DNA of 28,921 nt, from assembly GCA_003521815.1 (NCBI GenBank), contig DPHE01000070.1, positions 18,193 to 47,113 of the forward strand, in the 5' to 3' direction. The notes under the pieces are model-generated. The model saw only the letters and a list, made by a program, of their open reading frames with translations, was not told the DNA's origin and made no database searches. The stretch comes from Colwellia sp. (GTDB taxonomy: Bacteria > Pseudomonadota > Gammaproteobacteria > Enterobacterales > Alteromonadaceae). This document shows, one piece after another, positions 15,588 through 24,287 of this stretch (position 1 is its first letter; each line of letters opens with the position of its first letter). The position numbers were made by a program, and so were the translations under genes.

Positions 15588-15928
15588 ATTATTTGCCTTG
15601 TAATGTAAGTTGACGTTATTTAGATTATAACGGTCAATGTTGTAACTAAGAGAGACTGTTTAGTACTGTAATAGTGCGTTTTATACCATGTAAATTTATG
15701 GTAAGCGAGAGTGAAAGTTTTCACTTTTAAATTCTGTGGATTAACCCCTCAAATTTAAAAAACAAAAAAAACACAAAATTAAAACAATATTATATAATAC
15801 TTTAGGATGAAACGACATCTGTAGCAAGCTTACTTTAGTCTATAATTGAGTTGCCTGATGGCTCACTTTTAAAAGGTGGTAACCCGTCATTCAAATGCGT
15901 GATCGAAGGAGGGCGTATTATTTTCGAT
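15588..15928. other. Intergenic region between xni and the isocitrate dehydrogenase gene
   Basis: An AT-rich core (about 15750-15800) contains attatataat (15789-15798), a palindrome that supplies a perfect TATAAT on each strand; the minus-strand box could serve the isocitrate dehydrogenase gene. Neither strand has a good -35. The part next to xni (15840-15928) is richer in G+C. It carries short open frames on both strands that run across the xni stop: plus strand 15851-15940 (LPDGSLLKGGNPSFKC...) and an opposing minus-strand frame of similar size. GATCGAA (15901-15907) and TTCGATC (15923-15929) form an inverted repeat at the xni end. I recognise neither frame. Confidence 0.5.
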
Positions 15929-16753
15929 CTAATCTGTTGATGTGTTTAAACGAATATCTTTAAGATTAAATCCAAGAGGAATATTTTGTTTTAGTGTGAG
16001 AAGTTTTCTGCTTAACGTTATTTGTTCTGTACTCTTGTTAAGTTTTTCTTTTATTGTCGGTTTTATCTCATTGCTTTTTAAAATAGCACTTAATGAACCA
16101 TATTGATTAAGTAAACTTGCAGCCGTTATTTGACCTATACCCTCGACACCAGGAATCTTATTAGTATTATCTCCAGTTAATGTCCATAAATCAATAAGCT
16201 GCGTTGGTTTTACATTAAACTTTTCTTTGACATGCTCTTCGTTGAGATAACGGCGATTAAAATAATCATAAATATGAATAGTAGGACTTAATAAAGATAA
16301 AAAGCCTTTGTCGGTTGAAATAATGGTGACATGTTGTCCATGTAACGCCATCTTTGTTGCTAACGTTGCGATAAGGTCATCGGCTTCATCTTCTTCAGAC
16401 ACTAATGAATCCATGCCTAGTTGTAAAAAAGCATCTTGAATGAACGGTAATTCATCTGCAAGATGTGATGACATTTTTTTACGACCTTTTTTATAGCCAT
16501 CATATAGCTTATAACGCCAACAGGGCTGCTGACTATCAAACACAGCAAGTGCATGGCTAGCTTGTTGGTGCTTGAGTATAGTTTCTAATGCGTTAATACA
16601 AGACTTTTGGGTATTAAATAAGACTTGTTTTTGCGTTTTTTTTTCTAACTCATCATTTAATTGCATTTCGTTTTGAACAAAAGGCCGCTCTTGCACTGCA
16701 TAAATACGCCTGATCAAGTTTAATGCGTCAATTAAAACTAAATGGTTTGACAT
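15929..16753 (-). CDS. xni: Flap endonuclease Xni (ExoIX family)
   Basis: The 274-residue protein resembles the 5'-nuclease domain of DNA polymerase I and E. coli Xni (251 residues), a structure-specific flap endonuclease. It has the metal-binding acidic clusters LIDALNLIRR at the N-terminus, EEDEADDLIATLA mid-protein and STDKGFLSLL, followed by the helix-hairpin-helix segment KIPGVEGIGQITAASLL. The DLWTLTGDNTNK segment replaces the acidic GDxxDN of classical FENs, as in other Xni proteins, which lack the third metal site. The start at 16753 lies three bases past the ppnN stop, and its AAGGA ribosome binding site overlaps the ppnN end, so the two are translationally coupled. Confidence 0.94.
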   Translation of the reverse strand: MSNHLVLIDALNLIRRIYAVQERPFVQNEMQLNDELEKKTQKQVLFNTQKSCINALETILKHQQASHALAVFDSQQPCWRYKLYDGYKKGRKKMSSHLADELPFIQDAFLQLGMDSLVSEEDEADDLIATLATKMALHGQHVTIISTDKGFLSLLSPTIHIYDYFNRRYLNEEHVKEKFNVKPTQLIDLWTLTGDNTNKIPGVEGIGQITAASLLNQYGSLSAILKSNEIKPTIKEKLNKSTEQITLSRKLLTLKQNIPLGFNLKDIRLNTSTD

Positions 16754-16756
16754 ATA

Positions 16757-18103
16757 TTATCCTTCAATAACGGTATAACAAGGAATGTACTCGCTACCGG
16801 GTAATTTCATGCGTTGTTGGCTAACGAAAGAGGCCAGTAATTTGTCCATTAAATGCATTATTTTTTTATCACCAGATAGTTTAAAAGGGCCAAATTCTCT
16901 AATGGATTTAATTCCATTAGATTTTACATTACCTGCGACTATACCCGAAAAAACTCGACGTAAATTAGCAGCAAGCTCAGCCGTTGTTAGATCATAACTA
17001 ATCGTTAACCTTGACATGTTTTTATGGTTTGGTTCAAATGGCTGTTGAAAATTGTTTTCAATGACGATGGACCAGTTAAAATGAAAAGCATCACCTGTTT
17101 TTTTACGGTAATCAAGAGCTTGTGTTAAGCCTTTAGACATTACTTGTGCTACCTTTTCTGCATCATCAATAATAATTTTGTAAAGTTGCTGTGCACTATC
17201 ACCTAAAGTTGCGCCAATAAAAGCATCTATTTCAGAGAAATAGTCAGTAGCGCTGCTCGGGCCAGTTAAAATGATAGGTAATACTTGGCTAGCATTGTTA
17301 TCATTTAATAAAACACCTAAAATGTAAAGTAGCTCTTCTGCTGTACCTGCACCGCCAGGGAATATAATAATACCGTGTGACATGCGAACAAACGCTTCCA
17401 AGCGTTTTTCAATATCAGGCATTATCACCAATTCATTGACAATAGCGTTAGGCGGTTCGGCAGCAATAATACTTGGTTCAGTTAAGCCTAAATACCTACC
17501 TGCTTTATTACGTTGTTTGGCATGGCCAATGGTAGCACCTTTCATTGGCCCTTTCATTGCGCCGGGACCACAGCCGGTACAAATATTAAAGTCACGTAAA
17601 CCTAATTGGTAGCCAACTTCTTTGGTATATTTATATTCATTTTTTTTTATGGAATGCCCCCCCCAACAAGTAACTAAGCGTGGTTCAGTTTCGGGTAAAA
17701 TCGCATTTGCATTACGTAATATCTCAAAAGTAACATCAGTTAAGGTGTCAGGAACACTCAGCCTGTTTGGGTAGCGATTATGAATAAATAAAATATCACG
17801 TAATACCGCGGATAAGTGTTCGCGAATACCTCTAATTATTTTACCATCAACAAAGGCATCTTTTGGTGGGTTTTTAAGATCTATTTTAACGCCGCGCTCA
17901 CGTCTTAGTACTTCGATAGTAAACTCTTTGTGTTGCTGATAAATAATTTCAGCATCATCAGTATGACTACCTGCATTGAGTACAGCTAGAGAACAGTTTC
18001 GATAAAGGTTATAAAGCTCACTAGTTGATGAACGCTGCAGCTGATCTACTTCAGCCTGAGAAAGAATGTTCATATTACCAACAGGATTAAGCTGAGTATG
18101 CAT
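16757..18103 (-). CDS. ppnN: Nucleotide 5'-monophosphate nucleosidase PpnN
   Basis: PpnN (formerly YgdH) cleaves purine and pyrimidine 5'-monophosphates to base and ribose 5-phosphate, and in E. coli it is stimulated by (p)ppGpp. The 448-residue product aligns along its length with the 454-residue E. coli protein. It has the N-terminal regulatory domain with VLRRERGVKI and LRDILF, the LOG-type core with CWGGHSI, TGCGPGAMKGPMKGA, MPDIEKRLEAF and PGGAGTAEE (249-257), and the C-terminal domain ending in MKLPGSEYIPCY. The ATG at 18103 has a strong AAGGAGTT. xni follows after three bases. Both genes lie in the same chromosomal area in E. coli. Confidence 0.97.
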   Translation of the reverse strand: MHTQLNPVGNMNILSQAEVDQLQRSSTSELYNLYRNCSLAVLNAGSHTDDAEIIYQQHKEFTIEVLRRERGVKIDLKNPPKDAFVDGKIIRGIREHLSAVLRDILFIHNRYPNRLSVPDTLTDVTFEILRNANAILPETEPRLVTCWGGHSIKKNEYKYTKEVGYQLGLRDFNICTGCGPGAMKGPMKGATIGHAKQRNKAGRYLGLTEPSIIAAEPPNAIVNELVIMPDIEKRLEAFVRMSHGIIIFPGGAGTAEELLYILGVLLNDNNASQVLPIILTGPSSATDYFSEIDAFIGATLGDSAQQLYKIIIDDAEKVAQVMSKGLTQALDYRKKTGDAFHFNWSIVIENNFQQPFEPNHKNMSRLTISYDLTTAELAANLRRVFSGIVAGNVKSNGIKSIREFGPFKLSGDKKIMHLMDKLLASFVSQQRMKLPGSEYIPCYTVIEG

Positions 18104-18591
18104 AATTAACTCCTTTTATGCTGTTCAACATAGTTAACAATGTTTTTTTAACTGAAGTTTGCAGAGTTGTTAAAGTTTGGTTTAAGGTATTTAAAACGTT
18201 TTCAGCACGTTCTCGTTTATTTTGATAGTAGCAATAGTATTGGTATTTATATAAAAAACTTATATTAGTAACTTATCCTAGAAAATCTATAAATAGAAAT
18301 ATTATTACAGGGTAAGTTACAACATTATTAAATAGATTGTTAGTCAGTATTATATAGTATGTGAATATAATCTTTTAATTGAGTTTTTTCTTTACTCGGT
18401 AAACTATAGCAATACGGCTCATATTGACAGTGTGCTTTGTCTTAAGCCAATTTTAGTTTGAGGTTCACTTGATTATTTATCGGCAGTATTAATGTTTTTT
18501 TTTGCTTTTATTTATAAAACGATTAACGTTGCTTATTATTTTACCGTTTAATTCGTGTTCTATTCTTTTGACAATAGGGGGTTAATGATGT
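18104..18591. other. Intergenic region between ppnN and the broken protease gene
   Basis: The 488 bases are AT-rich with many homopolymer runs. Within the ppnN upstream part lies the palindrome AAAACGTTTT (18193-18202), which contains the AAACGTTT core of a PurR operator but lacks its flanks. I see no gene, no clear consensus promoter and no RNA gene. Confidence 0.5.
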
Positions 18592-20796
18592 TCATGGAGG
18601 ATAAATAATTCTATCTGGGTTGGCTATTGCCATTAATTGGTTTTTTATGAAGCTTTTTACTTGATCAAAGTTTAAGTCTAAAATAGCCGAGACTAAGTGT
18701 TCTTTATCACAGAAGCTTAAGTCTTTATTACAAATAGCAGCCCAAAATCGCTGACTTTTTATTCTCAAATTATTATCTTTTTCTTGTAGTTGTCCTGCTA
18801 ATCCGTTGATTAAGTGCAACCAGTTGTTATCACTTATTTCTACTAGCATTTCCAAACTATCAGCTATAAATTTATCTATAGCTTTTGTCAGCGTTATTGC
18901 ATCGATATGTGGAGACTGAATATAAAAGGCAATGCCAGGATAGGGGTTAATTGGCACATACCCGACACCTACTAAATAACCACACTGTTTTTCGGTACGC
19001 ATTTCTTGAAAAAACAATGGTGATAATAGATGGCTAGTTACCATTGTTAAGGCAACTAAATTTTTATCTCTTGTCGGTAATGGATTATAAACAACACTAG
19101 CATGATCATGTCCAGGGATCTGTATAGGTAAAATAAGCGTTTTTTTGTTAGTTATGTCTATTACAGGGCATTGTACAGAATGTTTGTCGCTGTAGTTATT
19201 AGCAAAAGCCTGTTTGATATTGGTTACTATGTTCGTTGCATGCCCAATGAGCCAATTACCATGAATTAATACTTCAAGGCTAATTTTTTTAAACAGTTTT
19301 TGAGAAAAATGTTGGTATTGTGAAAAAGTAATTTTGGTTAGCGCATTAGATAACTCCTCAGCACTTGGGTTATGGGGTTGTATTAATGAATTAAGAGTGG
19401 AGAAGAGTTGAGATATGGACTTGCTTTTATCACTGTTTTGCCAGTGTTTTTGCCGAAATTTCACTGACATTATAAGGGACTTGGTACCAAAAACTGGTTG
19501 TAGAAAAGCTATTGTTTTGGCTAACATGAATAACGCGCACATTATCAGCATTTAAGTAGTCTAGTAATAGGTTGATATTTTTATCATCCATACCTGACAT
19601 AATATAATCACCAAAAATATAATATTCACACGAGTAGTGTTGCATATTAATGACGAGTTGGCTGACATTGTCTAAGGGGCGATTTTTCTCGAGGTAAGCA
19701 AAGGACAGCTCTGCAATAGCTTGCTTTTCTTGATAGTAAAAAAGTGGTATTTATGCTGTCTTTAATAAACCAATATAAGAAAAAACTATCGATATTATTT
19801 CTTCAATACAGGCTTCGCCTAGTTCGGTTAAACTAATACTAATATTAAAGTCTTTAAAGTTAGAACCATTAATCCCTGAGCCTGCGGTTAACCCCATAGC
19901 CCAGTGTTTTTGTTTTAACGTAGTTAAAATACTGCCCGCACCTTCATGACCCATAAGATAAACTAATACTGATTCAGGTTTATCTTGGTAGAATTTATTA
20001 ATACTCTCCATGGCAAAGCTGATGATTAACTGATGGTCATTTTTAACGGGCTTTATATTAACGTAAATACTTTGATTCTCTGGTAAATATAAAGGCTCGG
20101 TTATAGGCGTTAATGTCGACTTGTTGTCTTTTATTCCGCTAAACATTTTTTTAGCTAACCGTGTTAATTCTACTAATGTTTGCGGGCCTTCCATAGCGAG
20201 AGTCATGTAACTAGCTTGGTAGTAGAGGTTAAAAAATGCTTTAACTTCTTTACTAATGCTTTCACCATTTATATCGGCAAGCGTATCTATATTACCGACT
20301 GAAAATTTTGAAAAAGGGTGGCGTTGATTAATGGTTTCTTTATGAACATCGATATGCGACGAATATCATCTTTAAGTTTTAATTTAAATTCAGCGTCGAT
20401 GTTTTTACGCTCTTTGGTGATGAACTCATCAGCTAAAAGGGGAGAGATAAAAAATTGGCTAAAGCGATCTAATGCTTCAGTAAAATGTTGATGATGTACA
20501 TCAAAATAAAAGCAGGTATGCTCGGTCGCAGTCCAAGCATTGTTACTGCCGCCGTGTTGGCTGATAAATTTTTGATATTCACTACCGCTAGGATACTTTT
20601 TAGTCCCTAAAAATAACATGTGTTCTAAAAAGTGTGCCAATCCTTGCCTATTATGAGGATCATTGAAATGTCCAACGTTTACAGCGAGTGCTGCAGCACA
20701 TTTGTCAGTTTCTTTATTATGAACCAATAAAACCCGTAAACCATTATCCAAGGTAAGTGATCTATACTTTTTAAAATCATTGGGACTTTGCTTCAA
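18592..20796 (-). pseudogene. Decayed M16 protease gene (insulinase/pitrilysin family)
   Basis: Consecutive minus-strand pieces together resemble protease III (PtrA), a periplasmic M16A zinc protease. The first piece starts at TTG 20796 (AGGA eight bases upstream) and has the inverted zinc motif HFLEH (55-59) and IDAEFKLKLKDDIRR. A one-base loss at about 20351-20352 then shifts the frame: the lost continuation DVHKETINQRHPFSKFSVGN reads on in another frame. A TAA at 19751-19753 interrupts the second piece (LLKTA, stop, IPLFYYQEKQ). Near 19430-19445 the frame shifts again, and by comparison with PtrA more than 200 residues are missing there. The C-terminal piece keeps FFQEMRTEKQCGYLVGVGYV. No complete enzyme can be made. 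Confidence 0.92.
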
Positions 20797-20992
20797 CGCT
20801 TGGTTCCTAAGTTTGAGAACAAGAACGAGTAAAAGGTTATTAGAATAAAAAGTTAACCTTCTAAATTACTTTATGGAATAACTAGAGTCCATTTTATTCT
20901 TAACAGGTAATGTAAAAGGTAATAAATTCTATTACTATAGCCTCAAAATAGACAACCGCGTAATTTTATCTACTTGATGTGCGGGAGAGTAA

Positions 20993-21508
20993 ATGAAAAT
21001 TTTTATAATGCGCCATGGTGACGCTGCGAATATTACAGGTGATGACTCTCTGAGACCCTTGACTGAGCAAGGGGATCTCGAAGCCGAAATAATGGGGCAA
21101 TGGTTATTACACAACAAAACTAAACTATTAGATGTTTTTGTTAGCCCATATCTTAGGGCGCAACAAACTTACAATAATGTGTCTAGTTTTCTAATAAAAG
21201 CTAATTTACTTGTTAACAAACCCAAAACACTGGATTTGATTACCCCGTCAGGTAATGCTCAGCACGTGCATGATTTTTTAGATGGATTGCTTAGTGAGTC
21301 TAATGAAGCCGATTATGGTGAAAAAAACTCAGCGATTTTATTCGTTTCTCATATGCCTTTTGTTAGTTATTTTGTGGCTGAATTAACGGACAAAAACCAG
21401 ATGCCGATTTTCTCTACTGGTGCCATCGCGGTAATTGATTATGAGACTAAGCACATGCAAGGGCAGTTGGTGGATATTATTTCACCGGCTAAGTTAATCG
21501 TTAAATAG
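20993..21508 (+). CDS. sixA: Phosphohistidine phosphatase SixA
   Basis: SixA removes phosphate from phosphohistidine, in E. coli on phosphotransfer proteins (ArcB HPt domain; PtsN-branch NPr). The 171-residue product is a short histidine-phosphatase-superfamily protein. RHG at residues 7-9 gives the nucleophilic His8, SPYLRAQQT carries the second arginine, and FVSHMPFVSYF carries the second catalytic His. GGGAGA precedes the ATG at a suitable distance. It is divergent from the broken protease gene and convergent with smrB, leaving only 15 bases between their stops. sixA is also close to smrB and prmB in E. coli. Confidence 0.93.
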   Translation: MKIFIMRHGDAANITGDDSLRPLTEQGDLEAEIMGQWLLHNKTKLLDVFVSPYLRAQQTYNNVSSFLIKANLLVNKPKTLDLITPSGNAQHVHDFLDGLLSESNEADYGEKNSAILFVSHMPFVSYFVAELTDKNQMPIFSTGAIAVIDYETKHMQGQLVDIISPAKLIVK

Positions 21509-21523
21509 TGGATAGCTAAAGAG

Positions 21524-22078
21524 TTAATTTTTAATAAACTTATCTTTTAACTCTATTAAGGCTAGTAATGCACCATTACCTCCCCACTCTAATGGTGCTT
21601 GATGAAATGCCATTACATCGGGGTGCTGTACTAACCAATGGGGTACTTTATTTTTCAATACTCTTGATCCGATGCCATGAATAATACAAACGCATTGAGC
21701 ATGTTCTCTTTGACAAGCGTAGAGTAGCGCGGCGATCTCTTGCTTAGATTGATATTGGTCTAAACCATGTAAATCTAAAATTAAATCAGGGCTATAAACA
21801 CCCCTGCGTAAATTCTTGGCTTCATAAGCACTCACATCAGCTCGAACATATTTCATTGGCCCTTGTATGTTTAAATTGGGTTCAAATTCATCAGAAAAGT
21901 GGAACTGGGCAATGGCTTTTTTACTGTTTTTTGGATGAGCATGTACTTTAGGCTTGCTGACTTTTTTAGCAAAGTGTATGGTGTCCACTTTTAAAGGCAT
22001 GATCTTGCCTATGGCATCTTTAAAAAGTGATGTATCGTCAGTACTGATTAGCTTTTTTTTGGTGTTTTTCATTTTCAT
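21524..22078 (-). CDS. smrB: Ribosome rescue endonuclease SmrB
   Basis: SmrB is a Smr-domain endonuclease that cleaves mRNA at collided ribosomes, so that stalled ribosomes can be rescued. The 184-residue product has the N-terminal helix and linker, then HFSDEFEPNLN..GPMKYVR, and the Smr domain with LDLHG (101-105, active site), HGIGSRVLK (134-142) and the family tail HPDVMAFHQAPLEWGGNGALL. Length and sequence match E. coli SmrB (183). It is divergent from prmB with a 76-base gap, as in E. coli. The ATG at 22078 has no evident ribosome binding site; a second ATG two codons later is possible. Confidence 0.95.
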   Translation of the reverse strand: MKMKNTKKKLISTDDTSLFKDAIGKIMPLKVDTIHFAKKVSKPKVHAHPKNSKKAIAQFHFSDEFEPNLNIQGPMKYVRADVSAYEAKNLRRGVYSPDLILDLHGLDQYQSKQEIAALLYACQREHAQCVCIIHGIGSRVLKNKVPHWLVQHPDVMAFHQAPLEWGGNGALLALIELKDKFIKN

Positions 22079-22154
22079 AGCGGCAGTTTAAAAATATCTG
22101 TTAATCTTTACAAGTAATGAATTGAAGTAAACGTAGAAATTATAGGAATAAAAA

Positions 22155-23105
22155 GTGAATAAGTTAACCACTGTAACGAACCAATTGCACACTATCGCTG
22201 ATTACTGTCGATATGGCGCCACTTTATTTAATCAAGCCGAATTGTTTTATGGACACGGTAGTGAAAATGCCTTTAATGATGCTTATATATTGGTGATATA
22301 TGCTCTGTCTCTACCTAATGAGGTAGACGACAGTCTGATGACATGTCGTTTAATTGACTCAGAAAAGCAACGTATTTTAGCCTTATTTACCCGCCGTATT
22401 GAAGAACAAATTCCGGTGGCTTATATCACTAATGTTGCTTATTTTGCTCAGTTACCTTTTTATGTTGATGAGAGGGTATTAATTCCACGTTCGCCTATAG
22501 GTGAGCTAATTGAAAATAAATTCTTTCCTTATATAAAGGCTAATCAAACGCCAAAACGTATTTTGGATTTATGTACTGGCAGTGGTTGTATTGCCATTGC
22601 CTGTGCTAGTTACTTTGATGATGCAGAGATAGATGCGGTGGATTTATCAATAGATGCGTTGAATGTTGCGCAAATAAATATAGAAAATCACGGTCTTAGT
22701 GAACAAGTTATTCCCATTCAATCAGATGTTTTTTCTGGAATTGAAGGGCAAAGTTATGATTTAATTGTCACTAATCCACCTTATGTTGATCAGCAAGATA
22801 TTGACAGTTTACCGCAAGAGTATCTTCATGAGCCTGAAATGGGTTTAGGTTGTGGTAATGATGGCTTAGATATAGTACGTGTTATACTGGCGCAAAGTGC
22901 ACAGCATTTAAATGATGGTGGTTTACTTTTTTGTGAAGTAGGTAACTCAGAAGTACATGTGAAAGCGTTATATAGTGAGGTGCCTTTTACTTGGCTTGAT
23001 TTTGAGCGTGGTGGCCATGGTGTCTTTATGCTAACTAAGGCACAATTAGTTGAATTCTCGGCAGTGTTTACTACTGCCTTAACTACTCATACATCAAAGA
23101 ATTAA
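22155..23105 (+). CDS. prmB: Ribosomal protein L3 glutamine methyltransferase PrmB
   Basis: PrmB methylates a glutamine of ribosomal protein L3 (uL3) with S-adenosylmethionine during ribosome assembly. The 316-residue product is a paralogue of PrmC in this same window. Motifs are DERVLIPRSPIGELI, the SAM loop DLCTGSGC (138-145) and the active-site NPPY (207-210), followed by YLHEPEMGL. The IPRSP motif in place of the IPRPDTE of PrmC is typical of PrmB. The start is GTG at 22155, with AGGA eight bases upstream. aroC follows after 20 bases, the conserved prmB-aroC arrangement. Confidence 0.96.
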   Translation: MNKLTTVTNQLHTIADYCRYGATLFNQAELFYGHGSENAFNDAYILVIYALSLPNEVDDSLMTCRLIDSEKQRILALFTRRIEEQIPVAYITNVAYFAQLPFYVDERVLIPRSPIGELIENKFFPYIKANQTPKRILDLCTGSGCIAIACASYFDDAEIDAVDLSIDALNVAQINIENHGLSEQVIPIQSDVFSGIEGQSYDLIVTNPPYVDQQDIDSLPQEYLHEPEMGLGCGNDGLDIVRVILAQSAQHLNDGGLLFCEVGNSEVHVKALYSEVPFTWLDFERGGHGVFMLTKAQLVEFSAVFTTALTTHTSKN

Positions 23106-23125
23106 TAACAGAGGTTGGAGTTAAA

Positions 23126-24250
23126 ATGTCAGGAAATACTTTCGGAAAATTATTTAGCGTTACTTCATTTGGCGAAAGCCATGGGTTAGGGCTAGGTGCT
23201 ATTGTTGACGGCTGTCCTCCAGGAATTGAATTATGTGAAGCAGATTTACAAATCGATCTTGATAGACGTCGCCCAGGTCAATCACGCTTTACTACAGCGA
23301 GAAATGAAGCGGATAAAGTAAAAATAATGTCAGGTGTCTTTGAAGGTAAAACAACAGGAACACCAATAGGTCTGATTATTGAAAATACTGATCAACGTTC
23401 TAAAGACTACGGTAATATTGCGCAAAGTTTTCGGCCAGGGCATGCTGATTATACCTATTCGCAGAAATATGGAATACGTGATTATCGCGGTGGTGGTCGC
23501 TCTTCTGCCAGAGAAACCGCTATGCGTGTTGCCGCTGGTGCAATTGCTAAAAAATATTTAGCACTAAAGTTTGGCATGAAAATACAAGCCTGTGTTACTC
23601 AAATTGGTGAGATAATAGCCAAATCTCCTAATGGTCAATCACTTGATTTTCAAAATATTGATTGGAATGAAGTAGAAGAAAATCAATTCTTTTTCCCCGA
23701 TCACACCAAGCTTGAACAATTAGATCAACACTTACGTGATGTGATGCGTGCTAAAGATTCCATCGGGGCAAAACTTAGTGTAGTGGCAACGAATGTCCCA
23801 GTTGGGTTAGGTGAGCCTATTTTTGATCGACTTGATGCTGAAATTGCGCATGGTTTAATGAGTATAAATGCAGTCAAGGGTGTTGAAATCGGCGATGGTT
23901 TTGCGGTAGTTAACCAAAAAGGCTCTGAACACAGAGATGAGTTAGCACCAGATGGCTTTGCTAGCAATCATGCGGGCGGTGTTTTAGGTGGTATTTCGTC
24001 GGGACAAAATATTATTGCACATTTAGCATTAAAGCCAACGTCAAGTATTGGTGTTAGTGGTAAAACGGTTGATGTTAGTGGTGAATCAACCGATATTGTT
24101 ACGAAAGGTCGACATGATCCCTGTGTTGGTATTCGTGCGGTACCTATTGCCGAAGCGATGCTAGCGTTGACATTAATGGATCATTATTTAAGACATCGTG
24201 CGCAAAATGCAGATGTTGTTTGTAATACGCCTGTAATAACCGCAGGTTAA
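23126..24250 (+). CDS. aroC: Chorismate synthase
   Basis: AroC converts 5-enolpyruvylshikimate 3-phosphate to chorismate, the last step of the shikimate pathway, using reduced FMN as cofactor without net redox change. The 374-residue product has the three family signatures: GESHG near residue 16 with VDGCPPGI, RDYRGGGRSSARETA mid-protein, and KGRHDPCVGIRAVPIAEAM near the C-terminus. It is slightly longer than the E. coli enzyme (361) at the C-terminus. It starts at ATG 23126, 20 bases after prmB and preceded by a GAGG-type site. An MFS gene follows after 37 bases and may share the transcript. Confidence 0.98.
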   Translation: MSGNTFGKLFSVTSFGESHGLGLGAIVDGCPPGIELCEADLQIDLDRRRPGQSRFTTARNEADKVKIMSGVFEGKTTGTPIGLIIENTDQRSKDYGNIAQSFRPGHADYTYSQKYGIRDYRGGGRSSARETAMRVAAGAIAKKYLALKFGMKIQACVTQIGEIIAKSPNGQSLDFQNIDWNEVEENQFFFPDHTKLEQLDQHLRDVMRAKDSIGAKLSVVATNVPVGLGEPIFDRLDAEIAHGLMSINAVKGVEIGDGFAVVNQKGSEHRDELAPDGFASNHAGGVLGGISSGQNIIAHLALKPTSSIGVSGKTVDVSGESTDIVTKGRHDPCVGIRAVPIAEAMLALTLMDHYLRHRAQNADVVCNTPVITAG

Positions 24251-24287
24251 TACTAATTTATCAGCCTAGGGTAAATAGGAATATACA

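Noticed and set aside
15741..15818. Minus-strand 25-codon frame with a membrane-like segment upstream of the isocitrate dehydrogenase gene
   Set aside because: Its hydrophobicity comes from T-rich DNA, there is no ribosome binding site, and it covers the likely promoter.
21520..21554. Inverted repeat AGAGTTAA/TTAACTCT at the sixA/smrB convergence as a terminator
   Set aside because: The stem is AT-rich with a 19-base loop and no clear T tract on either strand.
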